A stretch of 64,000 bases of DNA from Streptantibioticus ferralitis (GTDB lineage Bacteria > Actinomycetota > Actinomycetes > Streptomycetales > Streptomycetaceae): the NCBI RefSeq assembly GCF_029223525.1, contig NZ_JARHTQ010000015.1, forward strand, positions 119,890-183,889. Reading direction: 5' to 3'. Position 1 is the first letter of the stretch. Every line of letters begins with the position of its first letter. The notes beneath the pieces were generated by a model, which saw only the letters and a list, made by a program, of their open reading frames with translations, ran no database searches and was not told where the DNA came from. Shown here piece by piece: positions 9,271 through 17,800 of the stretch. A program made the translations under genes and the position numbers.

Positions 9271-9744
9271 ATGACCGTGACGATCCGCCCCGCCGACAAG
9301 CGGGACATCCTCGCCGTGGCCGAACTGATCGAGGAGATCGAACGGTTCTACGGGGCGACCGAAATCCAGCCGCTCGAAGAACGCCGGTCCCAAGTGGAGG
9401 AAGCCCTCTTCGGATCACCGCCGCTCGCATCCGCCCTCCTAGTCGAAGACGACGCCGGCGACCTCGTCGGCCTCGCCGCCTACTCCTTCCTCTGGCCAGC
9501 AGCAGGCTCCTCCCACTCCCTCTTCCTCAAAGAGCTCTACGTCCGCGACACCCTCCGCCGACAAGGCATCGGCGCCCAACTCATGAACGAACTCCGCGCC
9601 CTCGCCGCCGCACGCCCCGGCTGCAGCCGTGTCGAGTGGATGACAGACCACGACAACCCAGACGCACGGTCCTTCTACCAGTCGCTCGGATTCGCCGAGT
9701 TCGACGGAAAGGTCGTCTATCGCATCGACACCAATACAGTGTGA
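9271..9744 (+). CDS. GNAT-family N-acetyltransferase
   Basis: The protein has 157 residues from ATG 9271, with AGGAG six bases upstream. The GNAT fold shows in the acetyl-CoA binding motif RRQGIGAQLM and the C-terminal NPDARSFYQSLGF. It transfers an acetyl group from acetyl-CoA to an amine. It lies 75 bases after the radical SAM gene on the same strand and may modify the mature peptide or give self-protection. Substrate and operon membership are inferences. Confidence 0.85.
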   Translation: MTVTIRPADKRDILAVAELIEEIERFYGATEIQPLEERRSQVEEALFGSPPLASALLVEDDAGDLVGLAAYSFLWPAAGSSHSLFLKELYVRDTLRRQGIGAQLMNELRALAAARPGCSRVEWMTDHDNPDARSFYQSLGFAEFDGKVVYRIDTNTV

Positions 9745-9945
9745 GGACTGAGTAGCAGGAACTGCCTGAGCAGCCTGAGGGGTGTCTTTACTGGCGCAGC
9801 GTGTCTGATCAGCGGGTTTGTGCATCCCTATGTCCCGGGCATGATCGCTGATCGCGAGTCTGCGACTTCTGCATAGGTCCCATCAAGCGATGAATCAGTC
9901 AGCACTCCTGCAAGCCATCCCTGAATCGCATCGACCCCGGACAGA

Positions 9946-10206
9946 TCAGGAACTGCACTGCTGCCGGTCGGCGAAGAGCACCAGCCCGGCTCGAGTGCGG
10001 TCCGATGCTCCGGGCAGGGCCCCGTCTATCGAGGCGTCGGCAAGGCCGTGTGTTTCGTAAGAGGAGAAGTCTCCCGGATTGGCGGGGACCACGATGCTTA
10101 CAGGAGCGTCATCGGGCAGGCCCAGCGATTGTAAGTACGTGCGCAGGGTCCCTACGGTCCATTCACAAACGCGGTCATCCGACGCGGTCACAAGACCCTC
10201 CATCAT
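9946..10206 (-). CDS. DUF6225-like small protein
   Basis: The 86-residue protein matches the pattern I know from DUF6225 proteins of Streptomyces: WTVGTLRTYLQSLG, then LPDDAPVSIVVPANPGDF and a conserved acidic C-terminal half ending in LVLFADRQ. Function is unknown. Two ATG codons are tandem at the start (10206 and 10203), with only a weak G-rich site upstream. It stands alone between the two RiPP-like loci. Family recognition is from memory. Confidence 0.6.
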   Translation of the reverse strand: MMEGLVTASDDRVCEWTVGTLRTYLQSLGLPDDAPVSIVVPANPGDFSSYETHGLADASIDGALPGASDRTRAGLVLFADRQQCSS

Positions 10207-10300
10207 TTTATCGGCATGCCCCCGTCAGGACATGATCCCAGCACAGGCAGATAAACGTTTCCTGAACGCCGCTGAGCTGCCTGCTAGTTGGCACGCCAAA

Positions 10301-10335
10301 CGGCCCGCTGGTGTAGGTAACCAACCAGCGGGCCG
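10301..10335 (-). terminator. stem-loop at the end of the radical SAM/methyltransferase operon
   Basis: Perfect 12-bp arms (CGGCCCGCTGGT / ACCAGCGGGCCG) enclose an 11-base loop, 23 bases after the methyltransferase stop. There is no T-run on the transcribed strand, as is common in Streptomyces. The stem is symmetric and could also act on the plus strand. Confidence 0.7.
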
Positions 10336-10357
10336 TCAAGCAGCCTGAAAGAACTAC

Positions 10358-11104
10358 TCAGGCCGACTTATGCGCTACCAGTACCAGTCTCGGCGACCTG
10401 TCCGTCAAGGGACTTTGGTCCCAGTCCCCCCACATGCCGGTCATTTCGAGCCCTACGTAGCGGATGATGTGGCGCAGTTCGGCGGGCCATAGGTAGCGCA
10501 AGTCGGCGGGGAGGATCCGCGTGCCGCTACCGGTCAACAAGAGGTGCTTGAGTCGGATGACCTGGCCAGTAGCGTCATGGCGACCGGCGATGACGGTCAC
10601 CTCCTCGTCGTTGAGTTCCTGGGGCTGCCAGGAGCGACCGAATGAGTAGCCGAGGGTGGCTTGAGCGGGATTTACCACCTCCACCACCAGTACCCCGTCG
10701 GGTTCTAGGTGGCGGGCACAGCGGTCGAACGTAGCTATTTGTTCTTCTTCGCTGAGAACGAAGTTGATGGTGTTGAAGACGGAGAAGATACCGGTGAACC
10801 TCTTGACGCCCAGGTCGAAGTCCGTCATCGAGGCCAGATGTTTTCCAGTGATTTTACTTCTGGTGTCCTTGGATGCGAGGATATCCAGCATCTCTTTGCT
10901 GGCGTCGAGGCCGGCAATGCGGTACCCCGCATCAGCTAGGGGAAAAGCTACACGCCCGGTCCCGACCCCGACCTCTAAGATTTCACCGTCCTTGGGCAAC
11001 ACCCGCACAAGGAAGCCCAACATGGGGTCGTCCGGGGGTAGAGCCGGGTAGGTCTGGTCGTAGACGTCCGCCCATGCCCGGCCCATCTGGTCGTAAACGC
11101 TCAA
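10358..11104 (-). CDS. class I SAM-dependent methyltransferase of a RiPP-like locus
   Basis: The protein has 248 residues. Motif I is ILEVGVGTGRVAFPL near residue 45, with the acidic residue after the second strand in AGLDASKEML. The chosen start is TTG 11104, which overlaps the radical SAM stop (TTGA) and has GGGAG upstream; the frame is open further but runs antisense to the radical SAM gene's own frame. The tight coupling implies a shared product. It may methylate the matured peptide (a Cys thiol, backbone amide or C-terminal carboxylate) or a small intermediate. Substrate cannot be read from the sequence. Confidence 0.8.
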   Translation of the reverse strand: MSVYDQMGRAWADVYDQTYPALPPDDPMLGFLVRVLPKDGEILEVGVGTGRVAFPLADAGYRIAGLDASKEMLDILASKDTRSKITGKHLASMTDFDLGVKRFTGIFSVFNTINFVLSEEEQIATFDRCARHLEPDGVLVVEVVNPAQATLGYSFGRSWQPQELNDEEVTVIAGRHDATGQVIRLKHLLLTGSGTRILPADLRYLWPAELRHIIRYVGLEMTGMWGDWDQSPLTDRSPRLVLVAHKSA

Positions 11105-12441
11105 AGGACACTCCCGGTTATCTCGGTCAGCCCGTTGATCTGCGCGGACAGGCGCATCCGGGCCTGATGGTTGAGCTTGTAGCTGGGACACGGCACGTTT
11201 CCGTCCACCCATGCCTTGGGGCACGCTCCACCACACACCGGCAGGAAGACGCAACCGGAGCACGGCACGTCACCGCGGCTGACGCGGTTGTGCCAGTCAT
11301 CGAACGCCCCGGCGGGACGTAAGTTGAGGATGGGCAACTCGGTGAGGTGCCCGACCGCCGACGCGACCTCCTTCGGTACCAGCGGCTGCTCCGTGCAGGA
11401 GAACACCTGTCCGTCGCTGGAGATCACTTCGGCGGATCTGGTGACCGCCGAGCACACAGGTCCGGCTGGAGCCGTGGGGAGCAGTTCGATGTTCAACCCC
11501 AAGTCCAGGAGCCGTTCCAGCAGCATGGTCTCCAGCTCGGCGTAGTGCTGCCTGCTGACCTGGAGCTGGGAGATGTCGTTGCCCCATGGGTGGATGGGTT
11601 TGAGGCTGAACCGTACTCTGGGGTGGGCCAGGCCACGGTGGGCGAGGTCTTCGAAGAACCCGTCCAGGTAGTCGCAGTTGTTGGCGTCGATGTTTGTGCG
11701 GATGCTGAACGACAAGCCGCCCAGGCTCCCGTCACCTAACGCCCTGGCGATCGTTTCCACGATCTTGTCGTATGAGCCACCGCCACCCTTCAGCGGTCGG
11801 TGCGCGTCATGCACGGGCGCAGGTCCATCGATCGTGATCTCACAGTGCTGGACGCGGCAATGACTGTGCAGCGTCCTCAATTTCCTTATGGTGAGCAGGG
11901 ATCCGTTGGTGACCATGCGTGCCGAGTAGTGTTTGCCGTGTCGCTCGGCCGAGGCGGCGAACGCCGTTGACAGGGCGCGGATGACGGCGAAGCCCATCAT
12001 GGGTTCGGCCCCGAACCAGTTCACCAGCACCTCGCATACGCCGGGGTCGGCCATGGCGGCATCGATCCTGGCGGCTATGGCGCCGCGGTGGTGCGGTGCG
12101 AGGATTCCTTTGGTGTGCTCCTGACCGCAGTAGGCGCAGCCCATGTTGCAGTACGAGGTCGGCAGCAGCGTGAACTTCCGTAACGTCTTCGCGCTGCTCG
12201 CTGCCTGTTGCCTTGCAGGAATGTCCTCACTGGTAGTGGTGAGGACACCCGCGTCGACGAGGTAGGCGCGCTCTGTTTCGGTCAGCCGGTCGGGAGCGTG
12301 GTCCGCTAAGGCGTTGCCGACTGCAGCGGGTAAGGCGTGAAGTGTGGCTGTGGTGGTCTGGTACAACAGCCTTACCGGGCCTTCGATACCGTGGTAAACC
12401 TGGTCACTGAGGATCGCGTACTTGCTCACTCGCTCGCTCAA
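11101..12441 (-). CDS. radical SAM/SPASM peptide maturase
   Basis: The protein has 446 residues from TTG 12441, with AAGGAGG 8 bases upstream; a longer in-frame start at 12507 has no such site. An N-terminal segment (KYAILSDQVYHG, LLYQTTTATLHAL) comes before the radical SAM motif CNMGCAYC near residue 98. A SPASM domain with about seven cysteines ends the protein (PCSGCVFLPVCGGACPK, then CPSY), so auxiliary Fe-S clusters are expected. It belongs with maturases that install thioether, C-C or epimer modifications in ribosomal peptides. It lies between a 22-residue peptide gene and a methyltransferase overlapping its stop. I do not recognise the exact subfamily. Confidence 0.85.
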   Translation of the reverse strand: MSERVSKYAILSDQVYHGIEGPVRLLYQTTTATLHALPAAVGNALADHAPDRLTETERAYLVDAGVLTTTSEDIPARQQAASSAKTLRKFTLLPTSYCNMGCAYCGQEHTKGILAPHHRGAIAARIDAAMADPGVCEVLVNWFGAEPMMGFAVIRALSTAFAASAERHGKHYSARMVTNGSLLTIRKLRTLHSHCRVQHCEITIDGPAPVHDAHRPLKGGGGSYDKIVETIARALGDGSLGGLSFSIRTNIDANNCDYLDGFFEDLAHRGLAHPRVRFSLKPIHPWGNDISQLQVSRQHYAELETMLLERLLDLGLNIELLPTAPAGPVCSAVTRSAEVISSDGQVFSCTEQPLVPKEVASAVGHLTELPILNLRPAGAFDDWHNRVSRGDVPCSGCVFLPVCGGACPKAWVDGNVPCPSYKLNHQARMRLSAQINGLTEITGSVL

Positions 12442-12463
12442 CGCGCGGCCCTCCTTCGGTGCG

Positions 12464-12500
12464 GTGCACGGCCGCCTGTTAGGAGCGGGCGGCCGTGCAC
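12464..12500 (-). promoter_or_regulatory. strong stem-loop between precursor peptide and maturase
   Basis: Perfect 13-bp arms (GTGCACGGCCGCC / GGCGGCCGTGCAC) enclose 11 bases. It begins 20 bases after the peptide stop and ends just before the maturase ribosome binding site. No T-run follows on the minus strand. Placement fits an attenuator or an mRNA-stabilising hairpin that gives many peptide transcripts per maturase transcript, as is common in RiPP operons. Confidence 0.7.
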
Positions 12501-12520
12501 TCTTCAACTAGGTGCGAGCC

Positions 12521-12589
12521 TCAGCAGGAGCCGTTGACGATCACGTCAGCCTCAGCCTGCTTGGTCGTGGTAGTAGTCAGCGTCGACAT
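12521..12589 (-). CDS. 22-residue putative RiPP precursor with C-terminal Cys
   Basis: The ATG at 12589 has an excellent ribosome binding site, AAAGGAGG, 7 bases upstream. The peptide begins MSTLTTTTTKQ, continues with AEAD and ends VIVNGSC followed by TGA. It is the first frame of the operon read by the TTGACA promoter, and the stem-loop and maturase follow. The lone Cys at the very C-terminus and the Asn-Gly-Ser before it are the natural targets for modification. The peptide is too short for most gene callers. Its role as substrate is inferred from position, the ribosome binding site and the neighbouring radical SAM/SPASM enzyme. Confidence 0.75.
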   Translation of the reverse strand: MSTLTTTTTKQAEADVIVNGSC

Positions 12590-12975
12590 GGTTCGACCTC
12601 CTTTCGCATATGTGTAGTGGCTTAGGTACGAGGCAGGTTGTGCTCGAAGCCTCGACCCGAGAACCGATGGTATGGGTCACTCAAGCAAGGGTGTCAAGTA
12701 GTCGCTTGGAAGTTTTAAGCGATCACTTGGAGGTCTAACTATCCAGATCTGCAAGGGATTTGATTCCCTGCCAATCCCTCACCTGCGCTAACACCCTTCC
12801 ACCCAGGCCCGACGAGGCTTCAGAGGCCGGCACTTGACGAGGGTGCACCGACGAACGCAGCGGCGCCGCTTGGGAGTTGTAACTCCGGCAAGATCACCTA
12901 TTGTGGCGTGGGCCATTGCGGCCTAGCTCCGTTGTGCTCCATCATTGCCTCCAAGCGCATGCTTGGAGGACAGTT
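12590..12975. promoter_or_regulatory. divergent control region of the 22-residue peptide operon and its regulator
   Basis: For the leftward operon a consensus -35 TTGACA lies at 12697-12692 (minus strand), with candidate -10 hexamers CATACC (12674-12669) or TACCAT (12672-12667) at 17-19 base spacing. Imperfect palindromes overlap or flank the -35: TCAAGTAGTCGCTTGGA at 12694-12710 and AAGCGATCACTTGG at 12717-12730. Both share the CTTGGA/TCCAAG half-site with the perfect palindrome before the ArsR-like gene. The stretch 12740-12900 holds nothing else that I recognise. Confidence 0.6.
12948..12969. promoter_or_regulatory. perfect palindrome, probable operator of the ArsR-like regulator
   Basis: CCTCCAAGC-GCAT-GCTTGGAGG has 9-bp arms. 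Its right arm contains the GGAGG ribosome binding site of the regulator starting at 12976. A repressor bound here could block its own transcription, and the RNA hairpin could hide the ribosome binding site. The same half-site recurs at the promoter of the peptide operon. Confidence 0.6.
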
Positions 12976-13506
12976 GTGGCCACCGACCGCACCACGCTCA
13001 GGGCACTCTCCGACCCGTTGCGGCTGCGCCTGCTCAACCTGCTCGGCACACAGACCCTGTCCGCAGCCGAAGCGGCCCGCGCGATCGGCATCACCCAAGC
13101 ACTCGCCAGCTACCACCTGCGAAAGCTCCTCGACGCCGGGCTCGTCGTGGTACAGCACACCCGCAGCAACCGGGGCGCCACCGAGAAGGTCTACGAGCTG
13201 GCTTCCGCCCAGGAACGCCCCTTGGTGTTCGCCGGCGATGACCTCGCGCTGTTCCTGGAAGCCGTCGCCACCGAAATCCGCCGCCGCGCCGCCTCCGCCG
13301 ACACAGACGCGCCGTCGTTGGTATCCGACACCGAACTGTGGGCAACCGAAGAAGCCATCAACCAGGCTCGCACCGCACTGGCCGGAGCCACTCGCGCGCT
13401 CGTCGACGGCAAACGCCCAGCTGGCACGCCGGGCACATTGCCAGTGAGCGCCACCACCGTCTTCTTCCAGCTCAAACCTGAAGCATCTGATGACGTCGGC
13501 GCTTAG
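12976..13506 (+). CDS. ArsR-like winged-helix transcriptional regulator
   Basis: The protein has 176 residues from GTG 12976, chosen for GGAGGA five bases upstream rather than the longer open frame from 12901. The HTH_20-type winged helix is clear: TTLRALSDPLRLRLLNLL, the recognition helix region ALASYHLRKLLDAGLV and the wing VYELAS. No metal-binding Cys pair is seen, so a non-metal signal is likely. The C-terminal half may bind the inducer. Its stop overlaps the MFS gene by 17 bases. Shared palindromes suggest that it represses itself, the exporter and the divergent peptide operon. Confidence 0.8.
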   Translation: MATDRTTLRALSDPLRLRLLNLLGTQTLSAAEAARAIGITQALASYHLRKLLDAGLVVVQHTRSNRGATEKVYELASAQERPLVFAGDDLALFLEAVATEIRRRAASADTDAPSLVSDTELWATEEAINQARTALAGATRALVDGKRPAGTPGTLPVSATTVFFQLKPEASDDVGA

Positions 13507-14758
13507 GCACAAGCCGTTCGCCCTGTTATGGGGCGGCCAGGCCTTCAGCTCCCTGGGTGACTGCCTGTACGCCGTCGCCATCGCGACACTGGTCCTCCAG
13601 CGTGGCGCTTCGCCGACCGCTCTCGCGGTGATCATGGCGGCACGTGCCATCGGCACAACTGCCACAGCCGCCCTTGGAGGTGTCCTCGCCGACCGCATCA
13701 CACCAGGGCGCGCCATGCTCGCCGCCGACATCGCCCGCGCCGCGGTGCTGGCCGTCTTAGCGCTGGCAGGGTCCGTCATGCCGGTGGCCGCCATCGCGGC
13801 TCTGACGTTCGCCACCGGGGTGGGCGAAGCAGTTTTCCTGCCCGCCTACATGGCCCTGATCCCCCTGGTCGCCCCGCCTGCGGCTTTGCGATCGGCCAAC
13901 GCATGGACTTCGATCGCCCAAAGAACGGCACAGGTAGCGGGCCCCGTGACCGCAGGCGGCATCGTGGCGGCTTGGCGACCACAAACCGCCCTCGGTGTCG
14001 ATGCGTTCACCTTCACCGCGAGTATCGCCACCCTCGCCGTCCTGACCCGCCGCTTGCCAGCAGCGCCGTCCGACCACACGGGAAGGATCACTTGCGCGGA
14101 GGTCTTGGCAGGGCTGACTGAAATGCGGTCCCGTCCATGGCTGGCTGCAACGGTCGCCGGTTCCGCCAGCCATATCCTGTTCGGCCTCGGCCCCCTCCTT
14201 CTGCTGCTGCCCTGGCTGGCCAAAAGCCACGCCACCTCCACCTTGCCCTACTCCATGCTCCTGGCCGCGTTCGGTGCTGGTTCCATCCTGGGTACGTCCT
14301 TGTCCACCCGGGTCAGAAGGACACACCGGGGAGTCGTGGGCCAAGCCGGATTGGCGACCACCGCGGTCGCGATGCTCACTCTCGGGACCTCGGCACCGCT
14401 CCCGTGCGCCCTGTCCGCGATGGCGGTGTGCGGTGCGGGATACTCCGCTTTCGGGGTCTTGTGGACCACCGCGGTCCAAGAGCAGGTTCCCGCCCACCTT
14501 CTCGGGCGCGTGGCTGCAGTTGACACCTCGGTCGGGCTCGGCTGTATGCCGCTCGGCTACCTCCTCGCTGGTACGGCGACCAACGTCCTCGGCCAACAAG
14601 GCACTCTCCTCGCCCTAGCCCCGGTGACAGCAACATGTGCCCTACTTCCGCTGCTTGCCAAAGGAACAGTCGCCTACCACACCGCGCAGCCCACGTCATC
14701 GATCAGCCGAGGCGACACGTCCGCCCCCTCACGCGCGACTCCGCCCTCCGCCTGGTGA
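13490..14758 (+). CDS. MFS transporter
   Basis: The protein has 422 residues and about 12 hydrophobic segments. The cytoplasmic-loop motif appears as GGVLADRITPGR near residue 64 and the second-half equivalent near LGRVAAVDTSVG. It starts inside the regulator gene, so the two are translationally coupled. It is likely the exporter for the product of the radical SAM locus, with the regulator controlling export. The C-terminal 30 residues are hydrophilic and Ser/Thr-rich. Confidence 0.8.
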   Translation: MTSALRHKPFALLWGGQAFSSLGDCLYAVAIATLVLQRGASPTALAVIMAARAIGTTATAALGGVLADRITPGRAMLAADIARAAVLAVLALAGSVMPVAAIAALTFATGVGEAVFLPAYMALIPLVAPPAALRSANAWTSIAQRTAQVAGPVTAGGIVAAWRPQTALGVDAFTFTASIATLAVLTRRLPAAPSDHTGRITCAEVLAGLTEMRSRPWLAATVAGSASHILFGLGPLLLLLPWLAKSHATSTLPYSMLLAAFGAGSILGTSLSTRVRRTHRGVVGQAGLATTAVAMLTLGTSAPLPCALSAMAVCGAGYSAFGVLWTTAVQEQVPAHLLGRVAAVDTSVGLGCMPLGYLLAGTATNVLGQQGTLLALAPVTATCALLPLLAKGTVAYHTAQPTSSISRGDTSAPSRATPPSAW

Positions 14759-14825
14759 CAATCCCCGGCCCGTAGCGACGGATACGCGCCGCTACATTTG
14801 GGCGTGGGCGTGCAACTCTCCTCAG

Positions 14826-17800
14826 TCACTCACCGGGTTCGGCGGGTAGGAGGGAGCCCAACTCGGGCGACCCGTAGGTCAGGAAGACGAGGTCGCTATC
14901 GCTGCTGGTGTCCCAGATGTCGCGGTCGAATGTCACGGGGACTGAGGCCGTGGACAGCTGACCCAAGTAGCACTCGACTGACGACACGCCGTCGGAACGT
15001 CCGAAGGACACGCGGGCGTGGTCACGTGGAAGGACAAGGTGGTAGATACCGGGGCGCGCATCGTCTGGGGATAAGCAGCGGCCTGAGAGGAGGTTGTTCG
15101 TGAGCTTGATGGCAAGGCCTGACGGAGTGACACCTCCGACCAGGTCGGGCGGGGTCTGGATGGTGAGGTCGTCGTCGGAAGTGCCGAGGTCGCCGGTGTT
15201 GACAGGCTGGTTGTTGATGTCGTCGATTTGGGTTCGGATGCCGGCGATCTCGCTGGCGATGACTTCGTCGCTGAGGTTTGCGGCGAGGACGAGGTCTTCG
15301 ATGACCTTCTCGACGGTGCCGAGGACGGGGGCGGCGCCGCCGAGGATGTTGGTGAAGTCATCGTAGTCCTCCTTGATGCCCTTGTAGACCTGCTCCTCGA
15401 CGGTGTCTTCGTAGAAATAGTTGCTGATCTGGAGGCGCTCGTAGGCAGCGCCGATGCGGTCGATACGGCCGATGCGCTGCTCGACACGCATCAGGTTCCA
15501 AGGCATGTCGTAGTTGATGAGGCGGCCCGACGTCTGCAGGTTGAGGCCCTCGCTCATCGAGTCGGTGCCGACCAAGATCTCGATTTCGCCGTTGCGGAAT
15601 CGGGTCTTGATCTCGGCCTTGGTGACCGGGTTCCACTTCCCTGCCACGGGATCGTACATCTCTCCGCCGCGGCCGGAGTAGCAGCCAAGTCTGTAGTAGC
15701 CGGCGGCCAAGAGGCGCACGCGGACGTAGTCCATGGTGTCGGCATACTGAGTGAAGACCACTGCGGAGTCGTACGTTTTGAAGGACTCGGCCAGGTCCTC
15801 GACGAGCTTCTTGGCCTTGGTGTCCTCGCCGGTAATATCGCCGAGGTCGTTGAGGAAGGAGCGGAGCTCGCCGATCTCCTTCTTGAGGCGGTCGGCGCGG
15901 ACGTCGAAGGCCTCGGGGTCGAAGAGGGAGTTCTCCAAGTCGACGCCGTCGTCGTCGGTGAGGAGATCAGCGAGGCTCTTGCCCTGCTCAAGTACCTCGA
16001 GGCGGCGTTGCAGGGACTGCTTGATCGCTTCGAAGGAGGAGGTCAGTCGGCGCCGGTAGACGGTCATGATGAAACCGAGGGCCTTGGTGGCCTTGTCAGA
16101 CTTGTAGGCGTTGTAGTGGCGTCGGATGTATTCCTCGATGCGGTCATACAGCTTGCGCTCGTTCGGCGCCAGGGGGATGAACTCATCGGTGACGTGCCGA
16201 TACGGGATGACGATAGAAGCCGGGATGATGCCAGCCGCCTGGTAGGCCCGCATGGTCTTGCGGGTGTTACGGAAGACCCGATCGCGTATCGGGGTGTGGC
16301 GCCGAGCCCACTTATCCATCCACTCGGAGATGGCATTGGGGAACTGTGCCCTGAGGTCAGGCGAGGGGGGATTGTCAGCCATCCCGGTCACCGTCAACGC
16401 GTCGGCCCATCCGAGTGCGTCGTTGACCTGTTGCTCCAGCTCGTAGTCGTGTTCGGCGAGCGGGTCGGAGAAATAGTCCTCCAGCATGTCGCAGATGAGT
16501 TTCCAGCCGCGCTTCTCAGGCTGATCGCCGAGGTAGGTGAAGTATTGCGTGAAGAAGAACGCCTGCTCACCCCACTTGCCCGGCAACCCGAGGAGCTCGA
16601 TGAGATCCCAGGCCTCATGGGCGTGCATCTGCATCGGGGTCGCCGAAGCGAGGTAGAGCGCACGCCACAGGTCGCGCCTCTTCATCTCCTGGAGCAGCGC
16701 GAGCAGGGAGTTGGGAGTGTCGGTCGCCTTGGAGCCGCGACGGCGAGCGTGATGGGCCTCATCGACGAGGACGACATCCCACGGTCCAGCGTCAAGAATC
16801 TGGGTACGGCGACTGCGGCGGCGAGCGAGATGGGAGGATGCGAGAACAATCGGGAAGGCCGACCACGGGTTCGCCTTCGGATTTGTCGCGATGGGCTGGT
16901 CGAACCGGTCCATGAAGCCGCCCTTGTCGTACCGGGCGACATCGAGGTTCATCTTCTCGTGGAGCTCTTCCTGCCACTGCTTCATCACCGAAGCAGGCAC
17001 CAACAACAGCGCCTTCTTCGCCCGGCCGGAGGTAAAGAGCTCACGTATCACCATGCCTGCTTCGACAGTCTTGCCGAGACCGACCTCGTCGGCGAAGAGA
17101 TAGCCGCGCGGGTACGTCGACACCACCCGGTGGATCAGCTCCGCCTGGTGCGGCAGCGGCTGAACCCACGCTGTACCCACGCCAGTCCACGCGGACGCCT
17201 TTGGCGCATCCCGGAGAGCGACCAGCTCATCCCAGGCTGCCTGGATATCGATGGCCGCATCGACAGACGGTGCCTCGTGATCGGCCTCCTCGCGCCTCGG
17301 TTGCGGCACGAGCGTGTCGAAGGGGAGCGGCGGAGCGGCGGGAGCGTGCTCTATCAGGTGTTCCCGGACGGCGGTGGGCAGGTCGATGATCGCCCACCCC
17401 TCGTCAGGGTTGGCACGCCAGTGCCGTTCGAAGGCTCGCTCCTTGGGCTCGCCATAGTCCTCCCAGGACTCGGTACGCCAGGAGCGGTAGGCGTCGAAGG
17501 TCTCATGGTTCTTCACCCATGCGGTGACCGAGGCGTTGTTGGACCCGCTGAACGCGACCCTATGGCCGTAGCGGTCCGTGAAGATGCCGTACTTGGTGTG
17601 GAAGTAGCGGCCCGACTCCTGGTGGGTGAGCAGGTGGCCGTGTTTGTCGACCGGGATGCCGACCCGGATGTGGAGCCGGTCGTTGGCGACCATCCAGGCC
17701 AGCACGCTGAGGTGCTCGCTCTGCACGATCTTCGTGCCCTCCAGGCCAGGGTCAGCCAGCAGACGTTCGGCGACCACATCGTCGAGTGGAGTACCGGAGA

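Noticed and set aside
12521..12589. Lanthipeptide precursor because of the Thr-rich start and Cys end
   Set aside because: No LanM, LanB/LanC or LanKC-type gene is nearby, and the Thr run is at the N-terminus, not in a core next to several Cys.
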